From Nemopilema nomurai (lineage: Eukaryota > Cnidaria > Scyphozoa > Rhizostomeae > Rhizostomatidae): DNA of 64,000 nucleotides. This document shows, one piece after another, positions 50,701 to 62,500 of this stretch (its first letter is position 1; every line of letters starts with the position of its first letter). The translations under genes were made by a program, and so were the position numbers. The notes under the pieces were generated by a model that had not been told where the DNA came from, made no database searches, and saw nothing but the letters and a program-made list of their open reading frames with translations. Where the stretch lies: contig ML133498.1 of the NCBI GenBank assembly GCA_003864495.1, positions 2,461,839-2,525,838 on the forward strand, written 5' to 3'.

Positions 50701-52979
50701 ATTACTTGACAACTCTCTTTACCAAAGCTGCAGTGTCTGGTGGTGTTTTCCAGTTATATCTATCCCTCTCCTTTCATCATAGAAGCGTGCCACTAAGCCC
50801 GATGCCAAACCAGTCCCGTCGAGCAATGCAAACCAACTTCCAAAGGTAAGTCATACATTGATATTACTTGACAACTCTCTTTACCAAAGCTGCAGTGTCT
50901 GGTGGTGTTTTCCAGTTATATCTATCCCTCTCCTTTCATCATAGAAGCGTGCCACTAAGCCCGATGCCAAACCAGTCCCGTCGAGCAATTCAAACCAACT
51001 TCCAAAGGTAAGTCATACATTGATATTACTTGACAACTCTCTTTACCAAAGCTGCAGTGTCTGGTGGTGTTTTCCAGTTATATCTATCCCTCTCCTTTCA
51101 TCATAGAAGCGTGCCACTAAGCCCGATGCCAAACCAGTCCCGTCGAGCAATTCAAACCAACTTCCAAAGGTAAGTCATACATTGATATTACTTGACAACT
51201 CTCTTTACCAAAGCTGCAGTGTCTGGTGGTGTTTTCCAGTTATATCTATCCCTCTCCTTTCATCATAGAAGCGTGCCACTAAGCCCGATGCCAAACCAGT
51301 CCCGTCGAGCAATGCAAACCAACTTCTTCCAAAGGTAAGTCATACATTGATATTACTTGACAACTCTCTTTACCAAAGCTGCAGTGTCTGGTGGTGTTTT
51401 CCAGTTATATCTATCCCTCTCCTTTCATCATAGAAGCGTGCCACTAAGCCCGATGCCAAACCAGTCCCGTCGAGCAATTCAAACCAACTTCCAAAGGTAA
51501 GTCATACATTGATATTACTTGACAACTCTCTTTACCAAAGCTGCAGTGTCTGGTGGTGTTTTCCAGTTATATCTATCCCTCTCCTTTCATCATAGAAGCG
51601 TGCCACTAAGCCCGATGCCAAACCAGTCCCGTCGAGCAATTCAAACCAACTTCCAAAGGTAAGTCATACATTGATATTACTTGACAACTCTCTTTACCAA
51701 AGCTGCAGTGTCTGGTGGTGTTTTCCAGTTATATCTATCCCTCTCCTTTCATCATAGAAGCGTGCCACTAAGCCCGATGCCAAACCAGTCCCGTCGAGCA
51801 ATGCAAACCAACTTCCAAAGGTAAGTCATACATTGATATTACTTGACAACTCTCTTTACCAAAGCTGCAGTGTCTGGTGGTGTTTTCCAGTTATATCTAT
51901 CCCTCTCCTTTCATCATAGAAGCGTGCCACTAAGCCCGATGCCAAACCAGTCCCGTCGAGCAATTCAAACCAACTTCCAAAGGTAAGTCATACATTGATA
52001 TTACTTGACAACTCTCTTTACCAAAGCTGCAGTGTCTGGTGGTGTTTTCCAGTTATATCTATCCCTCTCCTTTCATCATAGAAGCGTGCCACTAAGCCCG
52101 ATGCCAAACCAGTCCCGTCGAGCAATTCAAACCAACTTCCAAAGGTAAGTCATACATTGATATTACTTGACAACTCTCTTTACCAAAGCTGCAGTGTCTG
52201 GTGGTGTTTTCCAGTTATATCTATCCCTCTCCTTTCATCATAGAAGCGTGCCACTAAGCCCGATGCCAAACCAGTCCCGTCGAGCAATGCAAACCAACTT
52301 CCAAAGGTAAGTCATACATTGATATTACTTGACAACTCTCTTTACCAAAGCTGCAGTGTCTGGTGGTGTTTTCCAGTTATATCTATCCCTCTCCTTTCAT
52401 CATAGAAGCGTGCCACTAAGCCCGATGCCAAACCAGTCCCGTCGAGCAATTCAAACCAACTTCCAAAGGTAAGTCATACATTGATATTACTTGACAACTC
52501 TCTTTACCAAAGCTGCAGTGTCTGGTGGTGTTTTCCAGTTATATCTATCCCTCTCCTTTCATCATAGAAGCGTGCCACTAAGCCCGATGCCAAACCAGTC
52601 CCGTCGAGCAATTCAAACCAACTTCCAAAGGTAAGTCATACATTGATATTACTTGACAACTCTCTTTACCAAAGCTGCAGTGTCTGGTGGTGTTTTCCAG
52701 TTATATCTATCCCTCTCCTTTCATCATAGAAGCGTGCCACTAAGCCCGATGCCAAACCAGTCCCGTCGAGCAATTCAAACCAACTTCCAAAGGTAAGTCA
52801 TACATTGATATTACTTGACAACTCTCTTTACCAAAGCTGCAGTGTCTGGTGGTGTTTTCCAGTTATATCTATCCCTCTCCTTTCATCATAGAAGCGTGCC
52901 ACTAAGCCCGATGCCAAACCAGTCCCGTCGAGCAATTCAAACCAACTTCCAAAGGTAAGTCATACATTGATATTACTTG
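47785..52979 (+). repeat. Exon minisatellite: 32 copies of a 162-bp exon-plus-intron unit
   Basis: Each unit holds a 63-nt exon between a pyrimidine-rich ...CTTTCATCATAG acceptor and a GTAAGTCATA donor, then a 99-bp intron. The first repeat exon is 47868-47930 and the last ends at 52954. Exons start and end in phase 0 and join in frame to exons 53056-53103 and 53228 onward. Each encodes 21 residues starting KRATKPDAKP and ending SNQLPK, so full splicing yields about 673 Lys/Pro-rich, probably disordered residues. Copies 1-3 have Thr for Ala at position 3; a Ser/Ala alternation occurs near the end. The only exon indel seen is +3 nt (near 51325), while the single -1 indel (near 50585) lies in an intron. 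Confidence 0.93.
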
Positions 52980-53055
52980 CAATTCTTATAGTAAAAGGGT
53001 TTTTCTTTGGTTACATCTAAATAGTACTAATGACTTTTTCTTTCTTTACATACAG

Positions 53056-55048
53056 CCATCAACATTTGTTAATGGTGGAGGTAGATCTGGGTTACCAGGG
53101 AAGGTAAGAGTGCCTTCTATTTTGGGTAGTTTTTATCATCCGTTTTTGGTCTCAGCTCTACTTGTTTCCTTTCTATTAAATTTTCACGTTCCCTTTGAAG
53201 CTGACTCAATTATCCTTTGTGCTTTAGAATTCAAAAGCCGTTAAAGCAGATCCAATCGAAGTCGATTCAATGAATGAGCAGGAAAAGTCTGTGCTGCTTA
53301 GACCTAGGAAAGAGTCATTATTATTCGATCCACCTAGCATATTATCAGTAAACGTAAGTGGCTATTTCATCGTCACATCTAAAACGCCATTGTTGGTTGA
53401 CATCCCTCAGGCCATTCCTTCACTTACCACTCTTTGTGAAGCAGAATGTGTGTTAAGGAAGAAGGTAAGCAATCAACAAAATTGGTGTGCCTTAATTGGA
53501 ACGAAATACTATGATTTGCCAGCTATTAAAAAATGCAAAGACACCTTTGAATTCAAATCGATAAAAGACCAGGTGTTGGAGGAAAGAAGATGGCTCGATC
53601 GAATATCTAGGCATTTTGAGCAGCCGAAAGGGACACCTCCAATTGGCCTTGAAGTAGCGAGAAATTTGATAACGGCTTTACAGGAAACTGCCGCAATTGA
53701 AGAGGTGGCCAACGTTAAGGTGAGCGGGGCGAACCTGAAAGATCTAGTTCAATGCAGATGGATTAACGGGGAAATACTCGATCGCGTGTCAGAAATGATC
53801 AACGATCAATGTCCTGACACGTTCTCTTTCAATTTCAATAACGTTATGGATAACACTGTACATAAATTGGTGGAAAGGCTCAAGAAAAGCAATGAATTTA
53901 GGTTGCCAAAGAAAATTATTTTCTCTGTAAACGTTGTAAATGTAAATAATCGTACCTACTTAGGTCACACAACCATCGACGGGGTTTATTACAGCGGTAA
54001 CCATTTTGCATGTTGCGTTTATTTTTCGGAAACGAACACCCTTTTCTATGGTGATTCCTTGGGATATGAAATACCAACTGATGTCCCAAGGATATTTAAG
54101 GAGTTCCTATCGCTGCTTTGTGACAGTGAGATAGCCGCTCAGTGTGTTGTTACTCCCATTCATTATAATGAAAATGTAACTGATGGCCATAAATGTTTCA
54201 AAAGCTGCTGGGGATTCTTTCCCCTACAAACAGATAGTAGTATCTGTGGAATATCAACAATTATTTGTATGTGCTTGGCAGCTCTGGATGATGCATCCTT
54301 CATGGCCCTACGTGGTTCTCCTTTATACAACTATTGCACTTTCAGCTATCTGAAGCATATTAGTCGTTATAACGACTTTCTGCGACTGGTAGTTGCCAAA
54401 TGGTTGCTTGAAGGGTGCATCGATCTGTCTGCACTTCGTGCCGAAGAATTTTCCTCGGGGCTGGGAGACAATGCTTCTCGGGTGCATTTAGGCACGCTAA
54501 AAGAGCAGACTGACACGCTGAAAGTAGATGACCATGCTTCTTGCTCCAACGTTCCTTCCTTAACTACCAAAGTGTCCAAATCTATAGGAAACTTTAAGGC
54601 ACCTAGCTTGACAAAAGGCGTTAAAATCGTCAATAATGAGACTGATTGCAACGACGTTTGTAGGGAACACATTAGTCACGTGAGAGATATCAATTCGTGG
54701 TGGGATCTGTTGGTAGATTGTAATAATTCAAGTGCAAGTAGAAGATGCTCTGAGAAGACTAAACATTTTCATTGTGCATTGTGCCCCTTGTCTAAGGTTG
54801 ATTACTTCAAATCGTACACAAAAGATCACATTTTGAAATGCCATTTAAAACCAGAACGCATTGTGAGATTTGGATCACTGAGTATTTTGCCTTGCAAGCT
54901 TTTGCACCTGGAGAAGGAGTTCAAAAATTGCAGGGTCTCCCATTATCATTGTCCTGAATGTGGCAACATTATACAACAAAGGAGCTACTTTTTGCAGCAT
55001 GTTAAATCCCATTTATTGGGCAAGCGCAATGATAGTTACAACCCATAG
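53056..55048 (+). CDS. C48 (Ulp1-like) cysteine protease and C2H2 finger part of the transposon protein
   Basis: Exon 53056-53103 (16 aa, phase 0) joins exon 53228-55048. The latter begins 14 codons before the ATG at 53270 and stays open for 607 codons. Numbering from that ATG, the protease domain spans about residues 205-345. His245 is in SGNHFACCVYF, Asp262 in LFYGDSLG, Gln320 in FFPLQTD and Cys326 in SSICGIST, the complete triad plus oxyanion Gln of Ulp1/SENP-type proteases. Residues about 500-590 carry two C2H2 fingers (CALC...HILKCH and CPEC...HVKSH). Such domains in transposons may process SUMO-like proteins or the element's own polyprotein; the substrate here is unknown. A TAG ends the frame, but the same frame reopens at 55094. 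Confidence 0.88.
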
Positions 55049-55093
55049 GAGTAGAATTTCTAGTAAAACTCCGATTACAAAAATTGAAACTGA

Positions 55094-56569
55094 TTTGCGA
55101 AGGATTTTGAGGGCCTAAAAGAAATTGAAGTACGAAGGCGCAAGAAAAGTAAACGAGATCCCTGCAAAATATGTGGCAAATATATTGCACTTAAAAATAT
55201 GCAAAGACATTTGAAGGCCACACATGAAATAGATACGAAGTATACGGCTATATGTTGCGATTGTGCCCGTGGTATCTATATGGTTCGTAGGTCTAACCAC
55301 GGAGGCATTTCCTACCCCATCCATGTACAAAAAATAATAAATTCTTCCAACGACAAGGCTTTAGACTGCGAGGTGTTGAGTTGCAGGGAGGAGATGGCTA
55401 TAGCTGCAAGGTCAAACATGAGGGGAGGGAATGTGCTCACCTTCTTCTAGTCAATGATGCCTTTTTTCCTGAAAAGTAAGTTTAGACAACAGTTACCTCA
55501 TAGAGCTAGGTTCCAACCAAAAATTCAAAAGTTTGAAAGGGAAACTGTCGACAAATGCATTCAGCATAAAGAAAAAGCGGCACAGGAAGATGCTCCACTT
55601 GTTGTTGAGTGGAATGATAATAACTTTATACATTTCTCAATTTTTGATGGCAAATACTCCAACTTCCCCGTACGCTCTCGAGTAATTGTGACTTTTGACA
55701 AGGGTAAATGCAGAATGAATTGTCGCTGTCGTCTCAACCATTTCTTCTGTCTACACAAAGCCATAACCCTTTGGTATTTACATCAAAATAACTTGATTGT
55801 AGATGAGGTTGGGGAATATTTCCAAGAGGAGTGTCGAGTTGCGGAAGAAAGTTCAGATAATGATGTATGCGATGAGGAAGGGACAGATTTTGGGTTTGCT
55901 AGTTCCCAACTTGATACTCTTCTCTACCCACCAACATCAGAACAATCGTTAATGCAGATGGTCAACTATTTAAAGCAGCACAAACAAATTCCATTTCCTG
56001 CACCTGACCATTTAAAAACGCTTAAACTCTCAGAAGTACCCGTTTCTTTAAAGCCTTCTGAAATTTTCTGTATATATTGCAAAACACTTTGTCTGGTCCT
56101 ATAGAGTACACATAGGGCATATTGACGATAGGGACCGATAGATGGCGTCGAGACATACTTCAAAATGTGTAAGAAATGTAATTGGTTTGTGAGATACCAG
56201 GAGTATGCAGATGGGATCCACAATTTCGACGACACCTTTCTTCTTGGAATAGATGTGTGCATCTTTTTGCGAGAGGCAGTGAGAAATCACATCGCTGTTG
56301 GGACAATGGCTAATATTTTTGAAAAGATTTGGAATTTTCAAGTGGATAAGCAAAAGGTTTTAAACGCGTATGCACACTTCGAGGCCTTAAGCGACCGAAC
56401 GTATCAATTTAATTGTGTTATATGCGGATACCATCCGGTTATTCTGGTTGCCGATTTGAATCGCAAAGTTGTTTTCAAATATCAACCTGCCGGTGATATT
56501 CTACCTGATGAAAATGACGAGGACACAGATTATGTGCATTGTACGGATTTCTGGAGAAAGTTACATTAA
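55094..56569 (+). pseudogene. Transposase N-terminal region: C2H2 and SWIM fingers, interrupted by stops
   Basis: The frame is the same as the protease exon but is broken by a TAG at 55448-55450 and a stop cluster at 56102-56131. Visible modules: a C2H2 finger CKICGKYIALKNMQRHL; GISYPIHVQKI; a SWIM finger CRCRLNHFFCLHKA after VRSRVIVTFDKGKC; then IDGVETYFKMCKKC, YQEYADGIHNFDDTFLLGID, LNAYAHFEALSDRTYQF and CVICGYHPVILVADL. Around 55425-55470 another frame reads RECAHLLLVNDAFFPEK, which fits the family better and suggests two compensating indels. A further frame change near 56560 leads into the DDE-core frame. Called pseudogene only because of these breaks; they could also be assembly errors or unrecognised short introns. 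Confidence 0.7.
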
Positions 56570-58665
56570 ATGTCATAAGTAAAGGTTTCCCAGGTATAAA
56601 GCCTAGCACTTTTAGCTTGAAACCAACCTTGTCATTTTGGGCTCCGTACATAGGACCAGACTCCCGTGTAAGTGACTACGTTGTAAATAGTGAGCACCGT
56701 AAAATTCAGAGGGACTCTGGAGAGATGGAAGTGGAATGCCGGGAACTGAGTGAAGAGCGACTTTTGGAGCAACTTTTCGAAAGTAGGTTGGTTGATGTCC
56801 AAAAACTAGCAAAGAAGGTAAATGTTAACTCAAAGGGCTCCAAGTTGGATATCATTAATAGAATTAGAGAGGCGCTAGGAAAAGAAGGCTCAAAATTCAA
56901 CAAGATTTTTAAAAAGAACTTCGGTTGTTCAGGCGGGTGGTTGACTGTCGCATGTCAACATGGCATAATATATGCCGTGAAATTCCTTTTAAGAGCAGAG
57001 AGCCCACGAGATTATGTCGACGTTTTGAAAAGCTTGAAATTTAGACCAAATGTTTTTATTTGTGATATGGCACACATGGTTGCTGCTCATGGTAACCGTT
57101 ATAACCGTGATTTCTTCTTTCCGTTCGACGGGAGGGTAGCACCAAGTACACCTGAGAATATCGAGCAAGCCACTTTGGGGACTCTAACAATCTCTCTCCC
57201 CTGGCTAAAAGACGCAAAGCCATGTCAGTCAATTCCAGACCCCTCGTCTGGGATTCACCCTGTAACGTCAAGCCCCAACAGACTTGTTTTGTTTGACCGA
57301 TTTCATGAGTCAAATACAAATAGGGAGGAAGAAGCTCTAAGGCGAATAGGATGTATTAAGGAGCTCAAGGGACAATTGAATAGCGAGGTTGCCGAGCAAA
57401 TTCATGGGTTGTACAACAAGAACCGAAGTTTTCTCAACATGATGACCCCTCAAACACATATATTTATGTTCCGGTCAATAATTGACTTGCAAAATGAAGT
57501 TAGTAACAACGTTTTTCTCAGAGGGAAAGAGCGCCATACTGGTTTGCAGATAAGGTTTGATGTAATAGGGAGGGCAATATTTAGCAATCGGTCTTCATTT
57601 CTCAAAAGTAACGTGAGCTTACGCACTAACTCTAAGAGCGATAGAGTAAAAGAACTGGGAACATCTGATTTTACAAAACAAGTTTGTATAGATGAAATAA
57701 TTGCAGATGAAGTTGATTTTGGCATTGACCACGAGGAATCAGTCTATACTGTTTCTGATAAGGCGAATACTGCAAATTATGCAGAGGAGCCGTTATCGCC
57801 GGGTGTTTGTGATAGCATTCCGAATGTAGACCATAAATATGCGCTTGAATCGACTAGTGAGCCGTTATCGCCGGGAGTTTGCCCTAATGTACCATCGCAC
57901 CAAGGCCGAGAGGAAAGTGCAAATATTGGTCTCGAGGAAGAGTATGTACAAGTTACTGACTATTGTGGAAGCATATGTAGTAGCACTGACGTTGAAAATG
58001 AGAGTGATATCGAAGGTATGACATTGCGTGAAGGTTGTTCTCCCACTTTGAATAAGCGCTGGCCTAGTTTCCTGGAACTGACAGATCGCGATAAGTTAAC
58101 TATCGAATCCCGTGCTCCAATTACACATGCAACTTGCGACGCAGCAATGAAAATTCTGAGGAAAGGTAACCCTCAGCTTTCAGGATTGCAGCCACTTTCT
58201 ACCATTCACAAATATAATGGCACCGGTGGGCCATTTATACAAATAATAAAATTAAAGAGAGGCAGGTCATCTATTTCCAGCTGGGGCACAGTCTCCAATG
58301 TAATGTCTCCTGCAGGACACGTTACCCTTTACGATGCTGCAGTAAGACTGTATAGGGACAATTGCAAAAATGAAGTTCGTTACCATGTGTCCCTTGAAGA
58401 ACATGCTGCTAGACTTTTGAATACAAAGTTGAATGAGTTTGTGATCGACGTTGCTGACGTAACGGCTGTTAACAAAAATGCCCTGAGTGGAGTTGCGGCC
58501 ATATTTCACGCCATATGCCTTAGTAAGATGGTGAACCCCCAAAATGTAGAATTTCGGTACCAAAAGCTTCGCAAGGCTCTTAGACAATGTTTCCTTGCAA
58601 ACTCATTCGAGGGTATTTCATATTTTGGATCCCACGTCGTAAGTATAAACCTATTTTTGAAATAA
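56539..58665 (+). CDS. Transposase core: SAP-like domain, DDE core, inactive C48-like domain
   Basis: This is an open frame of 708 codons; the first ~8 codons overlap the end of the previous frame and are probably not native. Residues about 60-115 form a SAP-like helix-turn-helix (VDVQKLAKKVNVNSKGSKLD), likely DNA binding. The RNase-H-like core has candidate catalytic acids Asp176 (NVFICDMAHM), Asp253 (RLVLFDRFHES) and Glu286 or Glu283 (LNSEVAEQIHG). A low-complexity acidic linker with two PLSPGVC repeats follows. Residues about 535-700 align with Ulp1-type domains of other transposon proteins (GLQPLSTIHKYN, SSWGTVSNVMS, VTLYDAA, NALSGVAAIF). The expected His and Cys are Ser581 and Ser650; Asp599 is kept. 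That domain is predicted inactive. The final residues after SHV are probably out of frame. Confidence 0.85.
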   Translation: MYGFLEKVTLNVISKGFPGIKPSTFSLKPTLSFWAPYIGPDSRVSDYVVNSEHRKIQRDSGEMEVECRELSEERLLEQLFESRLVDVQKLAKKVNVNSKGSKLDIINRIREALGKEGSKFNKIFKKNFGCSGGWLTVACQHGIIYAVKFLLRAESPRDYVDVLKSLKFRPNVFICDMAHMVAAHGNRYNRDFFFPFDGRVAPSTPENIEQATLGTLTISLPWLKDAKPCQSIPDPSSGIHPVTSSPNRLVLFDRFHESNTNREEEALRRIGCIKELKGQLNSEVAEQIHGLYNKNRSFLNMMTPQTHIFMFRSIIDLQNEVSNNVFLRGKERHTGLQIRFDVIGRAIFSNRSSFLKSNVSLRTNSKSDRVKELGTSDFTKQVCIDEIIADEVDFGIDHEESVYTVSDKANTANYAEEPLSPGVCDSIPNVDHKYALESTSEPLSPGVCPNVPSHQGREESANIGLEEEYVQVTDYCGSICSSTDVENESDIEGMTLREGCSPTLNKRWPSFLELTDRDKLTIESRAPITHATCDAAMKILRKGNPQLSGLQPLSTIHKYNGTGGPFIQIIKLKRGRSSISSWGTVSNVMSPAGHVTLYDAAVRLYRDNCKNEVRYHVSLEEHAARLLNTKLNEFVIDVADVTAVNKNALSGVAAIFHAICLSKMVNPQNVEFRYQKLRKALRQCFLANSFEGISYFGSHVVSINLFLK

Positions 58666-58901
58666 ATGTGACACTTTATTGTCATTGTAATATGCCTTAT
58701 GCGAAAGAGCCTATGGTAGAATGCTTTTGCTGCAACAGATGGTTCCACCAACGTTGTGAGACCGGAGACTTTAGCTCTTCTCGTTGGCAGTGCAAAGACT
58801 GCATACATGAGACACGACGTACCCGCCCAAATCCCTCAAGAAAACGTGTGGCTAAACAATCTATGTACGTTCCAACAAAATCATGTAAAAATGATGATTA
58901 A
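58640..58901 (+). CDS. PHD finger, C-terminal end of the transposase
   Basis: It is open in the frame one base off from the preceding one (open from 58587). It reads RRKYKPIFEINVTLYCHCNM, then VECFCCNRWFHQRCE and WQCKDC, which gives the PHD zinc pattern with C-x-C at the start, H in RWFHQRC and a closing C-x2-C. A basic tail ends at 58901. In related transposon proteins a PHD finger directly follows the second C48-like domain, so the frame change near 58640 is probably an indel rather than a gene boundary. PHD fingers generally bind histone H3 tails; the ligand here is unknown. Confidence 0.82.
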
Positions 58902-59539
58902 TGTAGTTCGAAACTCGTACGCGTTATAACTTTGCAGAGCCGCTCAATTACTTTTGCAGCCACACTTCAATTTCAGAACCATACGTCTATGTCAGTTTGC
59001 AAGTATCATTAGATAAATCGAAGATTCTTCACCAGTCCCTTGGTTTCCCTAACGTCAAATCAAGGTTATACTATTTCGTTTTTTCACTGCCCCGAAGACA
59101 CCTACAAAATTCTTTCTTTGCATCTTTTGGGTAGCCCAAGCAAAAGATAAAATTGTTCCAAGTTTTGTTTTCCTCCATGGCTCTGGTGGAGCTTTTTCGT
59201 ATGTATATATTAATATTTATACATGTTCATGGTTTAATTCTTACCAATTTTCGCTTTGTATCAAAATTGCACGTAGAAACAGATAAATTTGACTTGAACT
59301 TATGGTATATCTGTATTTACTGTAAAATAATTATCTATTCAGGTAGCAAAAAGAACTTCTAGCTCTTCAAAACGTCTTTAAAGTCAGTAATTTTTGCAAA
59401 GAAAATGTTCTTCAAGCAGCTTCACGTCGTTTTCTTAATATTGATTCTTCTGTTCTCGAAATTCACATACCCCTAAAATCCTCTTTAAATTCTACAAAGG
59501 ACTGTAAAGTGATGGCAATCACATATCAATCTCCGATAC
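58902..59539. other. 3' region of the transposon gene
   Basis: Unique AT-rich sequence between the PHD stop codon and the right array. It probably holds the 3' UTR. No further domain or RNA was recognised. Confidence 0.5.
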
Positions 59540-62500
59540 TTCCATTCTGACCCCTCGAACACGGATTTTCCAAAGAAAAAACACTTCCCCAGTTGAACTG
59601 TCAGCTATATTTTGTGCAGAGAGTATAAGTTTGGAAATTTCACTCAGCGGCCGTCTGCAAACCTGGTTGGCGCAAGGCCACTCGTACGCCAACTGGCGCG
59701 GCCAACGCGGTCACTCACCGAAACTTCAACTTGATAAAAAACTTCTTCCTAACCGTAACCAACATGGTTTCATGAATTGGTTGGGTGACTAGCACCTATC
59801 TCCTTCCATTCCAAACAGTTGTTCGTCAAGGAGACTTGATTTGTTGCATTTATTTCAAAATTCCGCTATTTTCTGGGAGCTTTCACCATAAAGAGCCATG
59901 ACATTCTGACCCCTCGAACACGGATTTTCCAAAGAAAAAACACTTCCCCAGTTGAACTGTCACCTATATTTTGTGCAGAGAGTATAAGTTTGGAAATTTC
60001 ACTCAGCGGCCGTCTGCAAACCTGGTTGGCGCAAGGCCACTCGTACGCCAACTGGCGCGGCCAACGCGGTCACTCACCGAAACTTCAACTTGATAAAAAA
60101 CTTCTTCCTAACCGTAACCAACATGGTTTCATGAATTGGTTGGGTGACTAGCACCTATCTCCTTCCATTCCAAACAGTTGTTCGTCAAGGAGACTTGATT
60201 TGTTGCATTTATTTCAAAATTCCGCTATTTTCTGGGAGCTTTCTCCATAAAGAGCCATGACATTCTGACCCCTCGAACACGGATTTTCCAAAGAAAAAAC
60301 ACTTCCCCAGTTGAACTGTCACCTATATTTTGTGCAGAGAGTATAAGTTTGGAAATTTCACTCAGCGGCCGTCTGCAAACCTGGTTGGCGCAAGGCCACT
60401 CGTACGCCAACTGGCGCGGCCAACGCGGTCACTCACCGAAACTTCAACTTGATAAAAAACTTCTTCCTAACCGTAACCAACATGGTTTCATGAATTGGTT
60501 GAGTGACTAGCACCTATCTCCTTCCATTCCAAACAGTTGTTCGTCAAGGAGACTTGATTTGTTGCATTTATTTCAAAATTCCGCTATTTTCTGGGAGCTT
60601 TCACCATAAAGAGCCATGACATTCTGACCCCTCGAACACGGATTTTCCAAAGAAAAAACACTTCCCCAGTTGAACTGTCACCTATATTTTGTGCAGAGAG
60701 TATAAGTTTGGAAATTTCACTCAGCGGCCGTCTGCAAACCTGGTTGGCGCAAGGCCACTCGTACGCCAACTGGCGCGGCCAACGCGGTCACTCACCGAAA
60801 CTTCAACTTGATAAAAAACTTCTTCCTAACCGTAACCAACATGGTTTCATGAATTGGTTGAGTGACTAGCACCTATCTCCTTCCATTCCAAACAGTTGTT
60901 CGTCAAGGAGACTTGATTTGTTGCATTTATTTCAAAATTCCGCTATTTTCTGGGAGCTTTCACCATAAAGAGCCATGACATTCTGACCCCTCGAACACGG
61001 ATTTTCCAAAGAAAAAACAGTTCCCCAGTTGAACTGTCACCTATATTTTGTGCAGAGAGTATAAGTTTGGAAATTTCACTCAGCGGCCGTCTGCAAACCT
61101 GGTTGGCGCAAGGCCACTCGTACGCCAACTGGCGCGGCCAACGCGGTCACTCACCGAAACTTCAACTTGATAAAAAACTTCTTCCTAACCGTAACCAACA
61201 TGGTTTCATGAATTGGTTGGTGACTAGCACCTATCTCCTTCCATTCCAAACAGTTGTTCGTCAAGGAGACTTGATTTGTTGCATTTATTTCAAAATTCCG
61301 CTATTTTCTGGGAGCTTTCTCCATAAAGAGCCATGACATTCTGACCCCTCGAACACGGATTTTCCAAAGAAAAAACACTTCCCCAGTTGAACTGTCACCT
61401 ATATTTTGTGCAGAGAGTATAAGTTTGGAAATTTCACTCAGCGGCCGTCTGCAAACCTGGTTGGCGCAAGGCCACTCGTACGCCAACTGGCGCGGCCAAC
61501 GCGGTCACTCACCGAAACTTCAACTTGATAAAAAACTTCTTCCTAACCGTAACCAACATGGTTTCATGAATTGGTTGAGTGACTAGCACCTATCTCCTTC
61601 CATTCCAAACAGTTGTTCGTCAAGGAGACTTGATTTGTTGCATTTATTTCAAAATTCCGCTATTTTCTGGGAGCTTTCACCATAAAGAGCCATGACATTC
61701 TGACCCTCGAACACGGATTTTCCAAAGAAAAAACACTTCCCCAGTTGAACTGTCACCTATATTTTGTGCAGAGAGTATAAGTTTGGAAATTTCACTCAGC
61801 GGCCGTCTGCAAACCTGGTTGGCGCAAGGCCACTCGTACGCCAACTGGCGCGGCCAACGCGGTCACTCACCGAAACTTCAACTTGATAAAAAACTTCTTC
61901 CTAACCGTAACCAACATGGTTTCATGAATTGGTTGGGTGACTAGCACCTATCTCCTTCCATTCCAAACAGTTGTTCGTCAAGGAGACTTGATTTGTTGCA
62001 TTTATTTCAAAATTCCGCTATTTTCTGGGAGCTTTCTCCATAAAGAGCCATGACATTCTGACCCCTCGAACACGGATTTTCCAAAGAAAAACACTTCCCC
62101 AGTTGAACTGTCACCTATATTTTGTGCAGAGAGTATAAGTTTGGAAATTTCACTCAGCGGCCGTCTGCAAACCTGGTTGGCGCAAGGCCACTCGTACGCC
62201 AACTGGCGCGGCCAACGCGGTCACTCACCGAAACTTCAACTTGATAAAAAACTTCTTCCTAACCGTAACCAACATGGTTTCATGAATTGGTTGAGTGACT
62301 AGCACCTATCTCCTTCCATTCCAAACAGTTGTTCGTCAAGGAGACTTGATTTGTTGCATTTATTTCAAAATTCCGCTATTTTCTGGGAGCTTTCACCATA
62401 AAGAGCCATGACATTCTGACCCCTCGAACACGGATTTTCCAAAGAAAAACACTTCCCCAGTTGAACTGTCACCTATATTTTGTGCAGAGAGTATAAGTTT

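Noticed and set aside
47785..52979. CRISPR-like or non-coding satellite
   Set aside because: There are no variable spacers; splice signals and phase-0 joining with downstream exons indicate an amplified exon.
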